Position numbers and translations under genes: made by a program. Shown piece by piece: positions 1 through 9,804 of a DNA stretch of 24,128 nucleotides (the stretch's first letter is position 1; each line of letters starts with the position of its first letter). Under the pieces are notes generated by a model, which saw only the letters and a list, made by a program, of their open reading frames with translations, did no database searches and was not told the origin of the DNA. Source of the stretch: Lobulomyces angularis (Eukaryota; Chytridiomycota; Chytridiomycetes; Lobulomycetales; Lobulomycetaceae); assembly GCA_027604685.1 (NCBI GenBank), contig JADHYX010000345.1:1-24128 (forward strand), in the 5' to 3' direction.

Positions 1-801
1 TTGTTTAAAATACCATTAGATAATATTCTTCAATTAACAAAAAAAAAGAAATTTTATTAATATTAGTGAAATAAAAATATCATACAAAACTTCCAGCTGC
101 GTTAAATGAGTAAAGGCATTATTAAAGTCATCATAAATAAAATGATTTTGTGAAAGATCCAAGAGTTTAATTTTTGAAAATTGTTTGGTGAGTACATTCA
201 AATTATCCTCAAGTTCATTTCGTGACACGTTTAAATATTTCAGGTTTTTCAAATTCCCGAAGTTATTTGAAGTTAACGCCATTCCTCTAATATTATTAGC
301 ACTCAAGTCTATAGTAATGATTTTAAACGTTTTAAATAAACAATCTTTTATTTTTAATTTTTCTTTTTACCTAAATGTTCTAAATTAAACAAATTTGATA
401 TGAATTTAATCGATGGTGATGGAAAATTTCTTGTGTTATTTATAGCTAAAAATTTTAATTCCGTCAGCTTTCCAATATCTTCGGGAATTCCTTGTATGAG
501 ATCAAACCTCTCTTGTGTAAAAATCAAACTAGTTACTCTATTAAAATTGTTACATTGTATAGATACAGAAGATGCTTTTTGGTTCAAGCAACAATTTTTA
601 TCTGAATTTGAAGTATTAAATACAGCAGGAAGCCCTTTTAATTGAAACAAACTAGTGGTTAGTTGAAAGAAAAAAAAAACAGTTATAGCTATGTATACAT
701 TTCATCAAGACATCACAATCGGTCAAAAGAACAGGATCTTGAGCAGAAGTGAAAGAAGTTATAATAAAAATGATGAAGATATATATGAGATAGTAGTGCA
801 T
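1..801 (-). CDS. Secreted leucine-rich repeat protein, 3' end cut by window edge
   Basis: Exons 699..801, 371..634, 86..308 and 1..27, all with GT-AG introns and continuous frame; about 205 residues are visible. The ATG at 801 opens a hydrophobic signal peptide (residues 1-20, ending TSFTSA). Next comes a cysteine cap typical of extracellular LRR proteins: a DC pair at 28-29, WLP at 35-37 and NCC at 48-50. LRR units follow, with recognisable LEHLDLSANNIRG, LKYLNVSRNEL and LLDLSQNHF cores. The first intron could also end at the nearer CACTAG (652), but that gives an immediate stop; the AAAAG at 635 restores frame and the WLP motif. The ligand is unknown. Secreted or cell-surface location is inferred from the signal peptide. 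The protein continues beyond position 1, so a membrane anchor or kinase domain cannot be excluded. Confidence 0.8.
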
Positions 802-835
802 ATTGTGTTAAAAGCTAAAGTTCTTCTTTTTGAAG

Positions 836-1298
836 GATTACCATTGTTTCACAACAAAAAACTTTGTTTAAATTTCTGAAGGATGGTACAAAAATAAACG
901 TGGAACAAGGTTCAAATAATGCTCAAAAAAAATACCAAATGATAAATTTGATGCAGATTTAAGGTTTTACTAATCCGCGTAGACGAACTGATTTATGTTG
1001 TCTTTGGAAACCAACAAACCATGTTGCAGATCGACTGAACTTGAAACTAGTGAAAGTGATACCCTGTTCCTTTTTTGTGTGGATTATGGGGGCTTGGTGA
1101 CTCGATTAGTGTCTCCTGCTATCTATCAGTTTCCAGGTTTAATTTTTTCAAGTTAAAATGCTAAATATTTTTTTATTTTTTTTTAATTAAGTTTTATAAT
1201 TATTTGTTTATTGAATAGTTTTTTTTATTGTAATTTTAGAAGTAGGTATTATGGATCTTATAAATCTCCACATGCTTAGTAGTGGACTTAGGGAGTAG
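836..1298 (+). pseudogene. Tudor-like domain gene fragment, probably 5'-truncated
   Basis: Three exon-like blocks (836..963, 1041..1136, 1240..1298) join across GT-AG introns: donor at 964 with acceptor CAG at 1040, and donor at 1137 with acceptor TAG at 1239. The last two blocks read continuously and contain LFLFCVDYGGLVTRL, which resembles the strand-turn 'VDYG' core of Tudor domains, and end at a TAG (1296-1298). The first block is open from 836, but its 5' half and 3' half are in different frames across an A8 run (925-932); one extra A would connect them. No start codon is found, and the 5' side runs into the divergent LRR gene. This could be a pseudogene, a gene with a homopolymer miscall, or a relic of a reverse transcriptase (which also has a CVDY motif). 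Confidence 0.35.
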
Positions 1299-1857
1299 TA
1301 ATATTTATTGTAATGATGGATAAAGTATTGGCCATTTGGTAGTTTTTTTGCATGCATCGTTACGATTACTAATTAAATACGATCTCATAATCAATATGTT
1401 TTAATATCGATTACTTTAACTTCTTAAACTCATATGCTGGCTGGGATCATTCAATAAATTTCTCTAAATTTTGATTAGTATTCATCCTTCAGGAACTCCT
1501 GAATGTGCATTTATTTTTAACACGTTTAACACAATGATGTAAAAGCAACTTTAAATTTTGTAAACTTTCTTTCCTTTTTACATAACCTAAAGCATATCTC
1601 TTTAATTAAAACTAACCTTACACTCATGTAATTAATTTTGGGTATCAATGTTTTCAGTATGCTTCCATGTTGTATTATTCTATTTTATTAAAGACTATCA
1701 GATTTTCTTGGTTTTATATAATTCATCCTGAAATTTTTTTATTTTTTTAATTTCCAAAGAAAAAAAAAAAAAAAGGCATAAAAATCATTACAAAAAGAAT
1801 TTTTATAACAATTTAGTTAATTTTATTTTGCAAAAAAAAAAAAAAAACAAAAAAAAT
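1299..1857. other. Spacer without a confident gene
   Basis: No gene is recognised. The stretch contains long A and T runs near the 3' end of the methyltransferase gene (1759-1773 and 1832-1846). One plus-strand frame around 1620-1740 is open for about 40 codons, without an ATG or a recognisable motif. Confidence 0.5.
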
Positions 1858-3022
1858 TCAATCATCCTCAAAATAAACCCTTCCAATCTTGACATACACT
1901 GGATAAGCAACGCGCAATTTCTCACCTTTTCCATTGGGACCACTAGAATTCTTTAGTCCTGGCCACAGTTCAATCAATTCTTTTTCCAGCAGAGTCAAAG
2001 GTGAGTAGCTACGCTCTTCTTCAAAAAAATGTTGTAAGTTGTTACCTTCCAACAGTTCTCTGGGATGTACAAAGTTATCTCTTAAATTGTTATTAATTTT
2101 AGTTTGTGTAGCAGACCATGTTCTAAGATATCCTAAAAAATCTAGCGCATCCCATTCCATTTCAGTTTCAAAATCTTGTATTTTATTTATAAAAAAAATT
2201 CACATTAAAAAAAAATTGAAAAATTCAAATACCCGAAATAAAATTTGTTTTTTCATTAGTTATGGGATGAGTTATCGCTTCAAATGGCCAAGGGATCGTA
2301 GAATACTTTTCATCCACCAGTTTTCTTTTAGCGTCCCAACAACCTGCCAAGTGTGTGTCATAATATTTTAACAAAAGATCATCTAAATTTTTGTTTTCTT
2401 TTGGAAAGCTTGGCAAGACGTAAGTAATGGCAGCAATTAATGAACCGCCTTCTGATTTTGGCTTAGCCGCTCTTTTTACTTGCTTATAAAATTTTTCAAA
2501 ATCAAACCAGTGAATTGCTTGTGCTATGCATATAAGATCAACTTTACCTAAGGGGATTGAAGAATTTTCTATTTTATCTTCTGCCTAAAATTAAATGAAA
2601 AATGTTTGATGCAATGTTATTTTTTTTTTTACCTTGCCCACAAGAAAGCTGATGTTTGGGTACTGGCTCGCAGTTTTCAGCGCTGGTTCCAGTTGAGAAG
2701 GTGAAGGTTCAGTGGCAATGACTTTTTTGCTAAAAAGGATCAAAAATTGAAAAACGAAATATCCTTGACTTTTTCTTCTTACTAAAACTGAGAAAGTATT
2801 CGTGACGCTTGTCCACTTCCAGCGCTTTTGAGAAAAGAAAAACAAAGCATACAAAAGATTATAAACTTATAGAATCTACAAAATATACCCTACATCCCAT
2901 GCCAAATCGTTTGAAATGTTTAAATTAGCCAAGAACTGAAACAATTTTGGTGGATAGGTTGGTCGGTACTTGATGTAAAATGAAGCTTGTTTAGAAAAAA
3001 GATCTTTAAAAAGTGTAGCCAT
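1858..3022 (-). CDS. Class I SAM-dependent methyltransferase (TMT1/CRG1-like)
   Basis: Five exons: 2889..3022, 2783..2824, 2633..2729, 2233..2584 and 1858..2174. They join in frame to 313 residues, usual for this family. Transfer of a methyl group from S-adenosylmethionine to a small-molecule acid is inferred from family resemblance. The SAM-binding motif I is WDVGAGSGQAS (residues 42-52), split by an intron after the first GG. The post-motif acidic loop reads VIATEPS. The segment AQAIHWFDFEKFY, followed by RAAKP, matches the conserved HWFD and RxLKP blocks of trans-aconitate and related methyltransferases. The C-terminal YLRTWSATQ block is also typical. No signal peptide is seen, so it is probably cytosolic. 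It is divergent from the OCA6-like gene, with 147 nt between start codons. The exact substrate cannot be read from sequence. Confidence 0.88.
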
Positions 3023-3169
3023 TTTTTTTCTATTTTCCTTTTTTTTGCAATAATAAGTACTATATTTAATAATTCTTTTTTTTATTGTTGGCTATTGTTT
3101 TTTTTTTGTTTTAAACGCTTTTCAAAAGAATATTAATAAAAAAAAATTTTACCCAAAAAAATATTGAAG
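3023..3169. promoter_or_regulatory. Shared divergent promoter region
   Basis: Only 147 nt separate the start codons of the minus-strand methyltransferase and the plus-strand OCA6-like gene, so both promoters must lie here or inside the genes. The spacer has several T and A runs of 6-9 nt, typical of nucleosome-depleting poly(dA:dT). No defined factor site was recognised. Confidence 0.45.
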
Positions 3170-4484
3170 ATGATTACATCAAACTCTATGGATTCTTGCA
3201 ACTTAGTAAATCCTCCCTTTAGGTATTATTTTTTCTTTAGCAAACCGTCTATTTTAAAAATTTTAAGGAACATAACAAAAATGAAAAAAAAAAAAAAAAA
3301 CTTGTTAAATACAATTAAGTTTCTTAAATTTTAATTGTTATCAGATTTTTTTTTTAATTAATTTAAAAATTTTTTAGATACCAAATGGTAGAGGAAAACG
3401 TGTTTAGGGGCACCTACCCAAAGGATAGAAATTTATTTTTTTTAAAAAGGTTAAATTTAAAAACGATATTAAGTTTAACTAGTGATCCACCAAAAAATTA
3501 TCTACTAGACTTTTGTAATTCAAATCAGATAATTTCAATACATTTCAAAGTTGAAAAACCAAAGGATAATTTACCCTTGACTTATCAAAAAGTTTCATCT
3601 ATTTTACAAATTATTGTAGATGAAAAAAATTTACCGATTTACATTCGTATAATTAATTTTTTTTTTTTTTTTAAAAAAAATAAAAAAAAAATTTATTTTT
3701 ATTAGATTGTTTGGATGGAACTCTGATTACTGGAGTAGTAGTAGGTTGTTTAAGAAAATTGCAATGCTGGACTGTACAAAGTGCCATGATGGAATACAGT
3801 AGAATTTCAAAAGATGGAATTATTGGTGTAAGCAAATAAAAGAAAAAAAAAAGTATAATTCTTTTTTTTTTCGGATAGTCTGAAGAAGCCGAATTTGTAG
3901 AAAAATTTCAAGGAGAGGTGGAGATACCAATTACAGTACCACCTTGGCTGTGGGGTGGAATTATTAATTATCAAAAAAGACATCCTTCATTAAGACTAAA
4001 ATATCAACAACCTACCAGTTTACAACAAGTTAGCTCAAACCTGAGGTCTAGTAATGACGAAAATAATGCTGACTCTCCAAGTAATCCCTCTAAAATTCTT
4101 CTTAATAATAATCAATCACCAGCAAATACACCACTAAATACCCTTGTGCTTCAATTGGCTAAAGAAGATCTCAGAAGGCAGTCTTCTATTGTACCTCCTG
4201 AATTTTCCCGTCAAGGTAAGAAAAAAAAGATATTTTTATTTTTAACTTAAAAACTTTTTTATCTTTAAATTAATTTTTTTTTTTATTTTGAAAATTTCCT
4301 TTAAGGATCAACTGATTCCAACCAAATCAGTTTAAGAAATTCTAGAGGAGTAGCGGGCTTATCAACTGACGTTATACAAAGAAATGAAGTTAATAGTTTA
4401 CAGGATGATGAGGAAGAGCCGTTATCTTTAGCAATACAAGCTTTAGCATTGGAATTTTCTGGATCGTTTAAAAAAAATTTATGA
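3170..4484 (+). CDS. OCA6/SIW14-family tyrosine phosphatase-like protein, degenerate P-loop
   Basis: Exons 3170..3222, 3378..3646, 3706..3827, 3879..4215 and 4306..4484 give 319 residues. The N-terminal half matches the OCA/SIW14 atypical dual-specificity phosphatase family: PFRYQMVEENVFRGTYPK, then FLKRLNLKTILSLTSDPP, then the P-loop region IHCLDGTLITG (residues 107-117). Active enzymes need CX5R; here C109 is present but the Arg position is Ile115, so catalysis is doubtful. Loss of this Arg is, from memory, a feature of some yeast OCA subunits, which act in a complex linked to inositol pyrophosphate signalling. After VPPWLWGG the C-terminal third is Ser/Asn/Gln-rich and probably disordered. 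The ATG at 3170 is chosen because it leads in frame into the conserved PPFRY block. Confidence 0.85.
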
Positions 4485-4550
4485 TTAAAATAAGATTATA
4501 TATGGTTATTAAATATTTTGTAAAATATATGAAAAAAAAAAATAATATAA

Positions 4551-4568
4551 TATATATATATATATATA
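4551..4568. repeat. (TA)9 microsatellite
   Basis: Nine perfect TA units lie between two convergent genes, about 65 nt past the OCA6-like stop codon. An A16 run follows at 4584-4599. Confidence 0.9.
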
Positions 4569-4618
4569 GAAATATAACTCAATAAAAAAAAAAAAAAAAC
4601 GAATATGTTTTAAATTTT

Positions 4619-4897
4619 CTACATAAAACTAGAAAGATCCATCTTTAATGTACTATTACCCGGAACACTCATTGACCTTTTTCTAACACTGAAGTTTTCA
4701 AAGTTAGGATGAAACATATGCAAGGAATCATCGTTCACTGTTTCATTAGAGGAAATAGGTAAAGAATTGGATACTTCGTTTACTTTGCTTGTTGAGTTGT
4801 TACTAGTAGTAATTGTTTCTTTTTTTGATTTGCTAACATTTTCACATTCCTGTTCTTCACTTTCGGGTATACTTCTTCTCTTGGTGTGAATTGCCAT
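4619..4897 (-). CDS. Small Ser/Asn-rich hypothetical protein
   Basis: A single-exon ORF of 92 codons with a clear ATG (4897) and stop. No family is recognised. The protein is hydrophilic and low in complexity (Ser, Asn, Thr, Glu) with two basic patches: HTKRRS near the N-terminus and VRKRSMSVPG near the C-terminus. The latter has the RxxS shape of a basophilic kinase or 14-3-3 site and is followed by NSTLKMDLSSFM at the very end. It is convergent with the OCA6-like gene (134-nt gap) and lies 138 nt downstream of the BTB gene stop on the same strand. It is likely an intrinsically disordered regulator or adaptor, but this is inference. A spliced upstream exon is not needed to explain the frame. 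Confidence 0.5.
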   Translation of the reverse strand: MAIHTKRRSIPESEEQECENVSKSKKETITTSNNSTSKVNEVSNSLPISSNETVNDDSLHMFHPNFENFSVRKRSMSVPGNSTLKMDLSSFM

Positions 4898-5035
4898 TGA
4901 TAATAAACTTTTTGCTTTTTTTTTGTAATTTGAATAAAAAATATAAAATTAAAAATAGTTTTTCATAATTGTAGGAAAAAAAAAAGATAAAGTAATAAAA
5001 ATCAAAAAAGGAAAAAATCCATTGATAAAAATTTT

Positions 5036-7576
5036 TTATTTTTTCATTTTTTTTTTGGCAAATATTTTTTTCTTACGTTTTAAATCTCCATAAAATTCAA
5101 TTCCAGATATCACCAATATAGCACCACTTTGACTCATAGTTTCAATTTTAAACACAGAATACCATTCCTCACAGCCAACTGGCCAAGTATGTGTACCATA
5201 TTCACCTCCAAGGTTGTCATCATTGTAGTGAACACTAATTACTCTCCAAGTTTTTCCCCCGTCATTAGAGCCACTAAAAGTCCAACTTTGTAAAGATTCT
5301 GCTGTATCTTGGCTATACCCATGTCTAGAAAAAATTGAACAAAAAAAAAAATTTTCTAATAAGGCAACCACAATTTTTTTAACTACCTTAACGTATAATG
5401 AGTTACGGCTAATTCCCACGAGACCAAATCAATCACTAGTTGACAAGATTTACCAATATCACTGCGTTTCGTGTAAGTACACCTGGGTTGACGAGAAAGT
5501 ATATTAGCCGGAACACCTTCCTTTAATGTAGGGGTAATGCTAACTTTCACCAAGCCACTTGTGCATGGATTTCTATAGTGCGCTGAATCTTGGGTTCCAA
5601 GATAAAATAAAACTCCATTCTCATCCCAATTTCTTGCGTATTGAAATTCCCCTCCTTTTTTTGTTATAATTGAATTTCTATAATAAAAATAAATTTTTTA
5701 TAATAGTTTATTATAATTTTTTATTATTTATTTAAATCAAAAAAAAAAAAGAAAAAAACCTTCTTGAATTTGTTTTTAGGGGAACATTAGAACTTTGCCC
5801 CTTCAATTTTCTCACCTTTTAGCAATACAAATAAAAAAATTTTTTTTAAATAAAATATACAAATATATTCTTATACCATTTCCATTAAACCTCTTATCAC
5901 GAATTCTTTTGGAACTATTTGATTACAACTGGCTTCCTTGAGTTCATTTTCCGTCATATTTTCAAAAAAAATTCTCTCAAAAAATACATTAACCAATGTT
6001 GGGTTTAAATCTTGCCTAAATATGCATTCTTCTTGGTGTAAAAGGGAAGCTAAAGTATTTAAATCGTTTAGGGTTTGTGAGCATTGATAGGTGCTATTAA
6101 TATATTGTTGTTGGTTACTGGAAGTGTGCAGTTGAGTTAATGGTTCAGTATTTATGAATTTTGAGGATTCCTTTTTGAAAAAATTTGAGACCTTCTTTTT
6201 TGTAATTTGAGCCAAATTTTGTGGTTGCAGTTGTTGTTGTTGGGTAACTTGCATTGTGCTCTGACGTTGTTCATTTTCTTCACATCCACATGTGGATACT
6301 ATGTTTTTTATGTAATCCGCTCGGTCCCTTCCACAATAGTTTGCTAATATTTTAAAAACTGTTCGAAAAAAAAAATTAAAATACATTATTTAAAAATTTT
6401 TATTTTTATTTTTTATTTTTATACCTTGATATTCATTTTTCGCAAGTAAGTCATTGTGATCTAGTAGTTCAGTTAATACAGTTGGATGAATAAATCCCAA
6501 ATCTATGAGAAAAAATGAAATAAAAAAAGTAAAAATTAAAATAAAAATGAAAATAAAAAAATGAAATAAAATAAAAAAAAAAAGAAAAAAAACCATAATC
6601 TTCATTAATTAAGTTAAAATTTTTTGCTAAATTTTTTAAAATTTTTTTGTAAACTTTTTCATAAATGTCTAATTTATCCAGAGTGTTTGTTTCATTTAGA
6701 CTGTCAAAACTACCATCTGGGTTGAAATAGGTTTGGTTGTTTTCTAACCGATGTTGACAAATTTTTTTAAATATTTCCAATAAATCTGTTACGTCGTTTG
6801 ATAAGTTTTCTGTAATGTGATTCAAAATTATTTTTACTAATTCTTAAATAGAAGAAAATTTCTTTAAATATACAAAAATCATGAATACACAATATATTAC
6901 CTTGAATTTGTAACAGATCGGATAAAACCAGTACACTAAAAATTTTTGTTGCTTCAATTTTACTTGCTTCTCCGTACATCCATTGCACAATCCAAAAAAA
7001 GACATTCTCCTTGTCCTCAAAATTTAACTTCACTAATTGCTTTTTACTTTCGACAAAATTTTCGTTTCGAAATAAAGTATTAAAAAAATCTGAACGTGAT
7101 AAAATAAATTTATGCAACTTGTACGTTTTATTGTCAGGTCCAATTACTATTGTTTAATTAATCATCATTTTGTTATATAAAATTGGAAATATAAATTCAC
7201 CTGTAAAATCTGAAAATTCACCAGTTTTTAACAAATTTAAAAAGTGATGTGAGGAAGCTACTTGAATTAATTTTTCTTCTTTTTTTTTTTTAAAAAAAAA
7301 AAGATAAATATGAAGTGTGTTAAAAACAAATAAATTAAACCACCTTGGTTGCAATTATCAATCGTTACAACATCAGTACTAGTTAATACCGATGCAGGGG
7401 ATCCATACAAATTTAAGTATTTTATATTGTTTCTTTCGATTGCTTCATTATTGGATAACCTCCTTAATAAAGAACAGGAATAAGTCAAATGTAAAGAATT
7501 TAAAAACTCCGTTAAAAATGCAATACCTTGCAGATAAAAGGTTTTCAGAGGTTTTTTTAATATGAGGTTCAAACAT
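5036..7576 (-). CDS. BTB-BACK protein with C-terminal F5/8C (discoidin-like) domain
   Basis: Ten exons: 7527..7576, 7344..7462, 7201..7260, 6901..7146, 6594..6842, 6425..6502, 5877..6358, 5760..5815, 5387..5677 and 5036..5324. All phases agree, giving 639 residues. Residues about 60-160 form a BTB/POZ fold (FSDFTVIGPDNKTYKLHKF, then ILSRSDFFNTLF). About 160-270 resembles a BACK linker. About 295-360 is Gln/Ser-rich. Residues about 447-630 match the galactose-binding-like domain found in BTB and HECT-associated proteins: EFQYARNWDENGVLFYLG, HYTLRHG, SWTFSGSNDGGKTW, then HTWPV and ISGIEFYG. The protein ends in a Lys-rich tail that could be a nuclear signal. The family usually supplies substrate adaptors to Cullin-3 ligases; that role is inferred here. 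Confidence 0.87.
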
Positions 7577-7935
7577 ATGAGGTTTAAATAAATTATAATT
7601 TAATTTGTCTAACAACTATTCAACATCAACAGAATTTTCTAGAATCGAGGAAGATTTCGAAGAAAAAAGTAGATTTAAAGACTGATGAAAAGTATAAGTT
7701 TCGGTTTTTTTATTTTTAAATGCTTTGAATAATAATAATAATATATATGATTTTTTTTTACTAAATTTTTTTTAATTAACTAAGTAAAAAAGAAAAAAGG
7801 AATGATAGGAATTGATAAAAAAAAAAACAAAAATTAAAAAAAAATAAAAAAAAAAAAAAAAAATTAAAAAAACAAGACAAATGTAGTGTAAAAAGAAATA
7901 GGGAAGTTTTTTCTTTCATTACTAAGTAAAAAAAT
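7577..7935. other. A/T-rich spacer with simple repeats
   Basis: No gene is seen. There is an (AAT)n-like stretch near 7727-7742 and nearly pure A-rich sequence from about 7817 to 7875. It separates the BTB gene start from the 3' end of the AN1 gene, so it must hold the BTB promoter and the AN1 poly(A) site. Confidence 0.6.
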
Positions 7936-8332
7936 TTAAACCTTAATAATTTTAGATGATTGAATTCTTTCTGACTGCAATTTGTCAGATAACTTTGAAA
8001 TGCTTTCTTGTTTACATTTAATTAGCCCTTCACAAACGTGGACTTCAGGTAATCTGTAAACCAAATAGTAAAATTAAAAACTGAGATTAACAAAAAAAAA
8101 AGTTACCTATGCTTCCCACAAAATTTTTTTGAGCAGTACCGACAGTCACCTAATTGACATTAAAGTCAGGTTGAGAAATAAATAAAACAAATAAAAGGTT
8201 ACCAATGATTTTGACAGCTCTGTCATTACAGGTATCTTGAGCACATCTAGTGATAGGTTTCTTTTGAGGAGGAGTTGTAGTGACGGATGCTTGAGAAGGG
8301 AGAGTGGTGACTGAGGATGCGCTCTGTTGCAT
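7936..8332 (-). CDS. AN1-type zinc-finger protein
   Basis: Exons 8203..8332, 8107..8149 and 7936..8053 give 96 residues. A Ser/Thr/Pro-rich N-terminus precedes one AN1 zinc finger with all eight ligands: C30, C35, C46, C49, C54, H57, H63 and C65, including the signature KFCGKHRLPEVHVC. Both introns fall inside the finger. The C-terminal tail (KLSDKLQSERIQ) is helical and charged. AN1 proteins bind ubiquitin or the p97/proteasome machinery and often act in stress responses; here the role is inferred from the finger alone, since no A20 or ubiquitin-like domain is present. The ATG at 8332 is the only in-frame ATG before the finger. Confidence 0.87.
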
Positions 8333-8400
8333 TAAAATGTTTATTTGAGTAGATTTGGAGTGAAGAATTTGATTACGTTTTTATAATGTTCTACGTGTAA

Positions 8401-9020
8401 CATGAATTCCAGCCACGGAAGGTGCTCAGCAGACCAATTGTTTGCAAATGAAGTACACTAAGTTACACAAAATAACTTGAGAGTAAAAAACCAAATAAGT
8501 GACGACTAATACCAGTAGAGACATTGGTGGACTAAGTACGTAAATTCTTCATCATTCGCGCAGCAGCTCTTTACTCGTAGCACTTATCAAACTTGGAGCA
8601 ATGATGAATCTGAACGGTTATTTCATGTAAACGCAGCATTGCTTAAATTATGGAGTATTAGTTGGGAAGTACAGAAGTTAAAGAAAGCAAGATATTGACG
8701 CTTTGTAATTGATAAAGTGTCAAGTAAAATAAGAAATATCAATTTTACGTATGAATTTAGAAAACTATTTGATTAGAAATGTTAAGACTTTTGTCATTAC
8801 TAATCAAATTAAGCAACCGAAAAAGAATGAACCAGCTCAAAACTAACTTCAAGAGTTAATTCAATCGTTTTTCATGAGGTATTGTTAAATTACTTGGTAT
8901 GGCTTGCAAAATATTGTATCTGATAGAACACAGTTTTTAATGATATCCATTATCTGCATTTCCAGCCATTTAATTAAATCACTAGAAATTACTAAGCATT
9001 CTTGTAAAGTGATGTATTAA
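8401..9020 (+). pseudogene. Decayed retroelement-like coding sequence with integrase motif
   Basis: One plus-strand frame from about 8401 to 8840 reads as plausible protein interrupted by several stops, including HWWTKYVNSSSFAQQLFTR and LFHVNAALLKLW. Around 8895-9017 another frame gives YGLQNIVSDRTQF, which resembles the second-Asp block of Ty3/gypsy integrases (YGLPxxIVSDRGTQF), with the Gly missing. The intervening frame shifts and stops show it is dead. The upstream part has no recognised homologue, so joining both parts into one element is an inference. No long terminal repeats were identified. Confidence 0.4.
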
Positions 9021-9804
9021 TTATCTAACAACATTTTCAATCTTGAATTTACCAAGTGCAGTACTTGAAGTACACACAATGGCATGTATTTGTAGGATTT
9101 TTATTTGTCAATTGTAATTTACTTGTAATTTTAAAATTTAATTAAATTTTTTTATCAGTTTGTCCTTCATAATTCATAAGAGTTTTATCTCATTAAAATA
9201 CTTAATATTACTATTTATAATTTTTATTGTAAACACATTATTGATAGGTTTAGTACTATATTATTTAAAATAATAAAAATGTAGAATTACACAGCGAATT
9301 ATTTACATTTCTAGCTATGAGTTACATTATGAATTATTACATTGTCTTTCATTAATAAATATCCCTCATTATTAAAAGGATTTATTTTTAAGAATTATCA
9401 TTATTAATCTATCAAACTATAAAAAATTAATAGATATAAATTTAACTGTCATTAAATTGACCTTTTTATGGAATTGGCAGTAAACTTATTCTTTGAGCCT
9501 TTATAGTCAAAGATAACTGTTGCAGCTAAAGCATGTTCTTATTCAACAAATTCCCACATACTATTTTTCACTGTTGAAGGAATTTTTGAAAATCTTTCAA
9601 TTAAGTTACATTTTTCAATGAGATTTTGTTCTATTAAGAGGCTTCACCATAACAAATTGCACCAACTACGTGGTTAAACCTTATAATTCAGTGAAAAAAA
9701 AAAACACCAGTCCTCCACATAACACTATAATAATAGTATAATAAGGAATTTACTTTTTGAAATTTAAATAAAAAAAATAATTATATTTACTAAAAATCTC
9801 AAAA
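9021..9804. other. Spacer with a second broken ORF on the minus strand
   Basis: No intact gene is seen. On the minus strand at about 9455-9645 a frame reads SLLIEQNLIEKCNLIERF and then, after one TAA, HALAATVIFDYKGSKNKF. This looks like decayed coding sequence of unknown family. The last 130 nt are upstream of the first SDR gene and are A-rich. Confidence 0.4.

Noticed and set aside
691..879. Plus-strand ORF of 62 codons
   Set aside because: It lies antisense to the signal-peptide exon of the LRR gene (699-801), which has a better-supported start, signal peptide and splice sites.
1041..1136. Reverse transcriptase relic from the FCVDY motif
   Set aside because: The block splices cleanly to flanking blocks and lacks the neighbouring RT motifs; Tudor is a better fit, though not certain.
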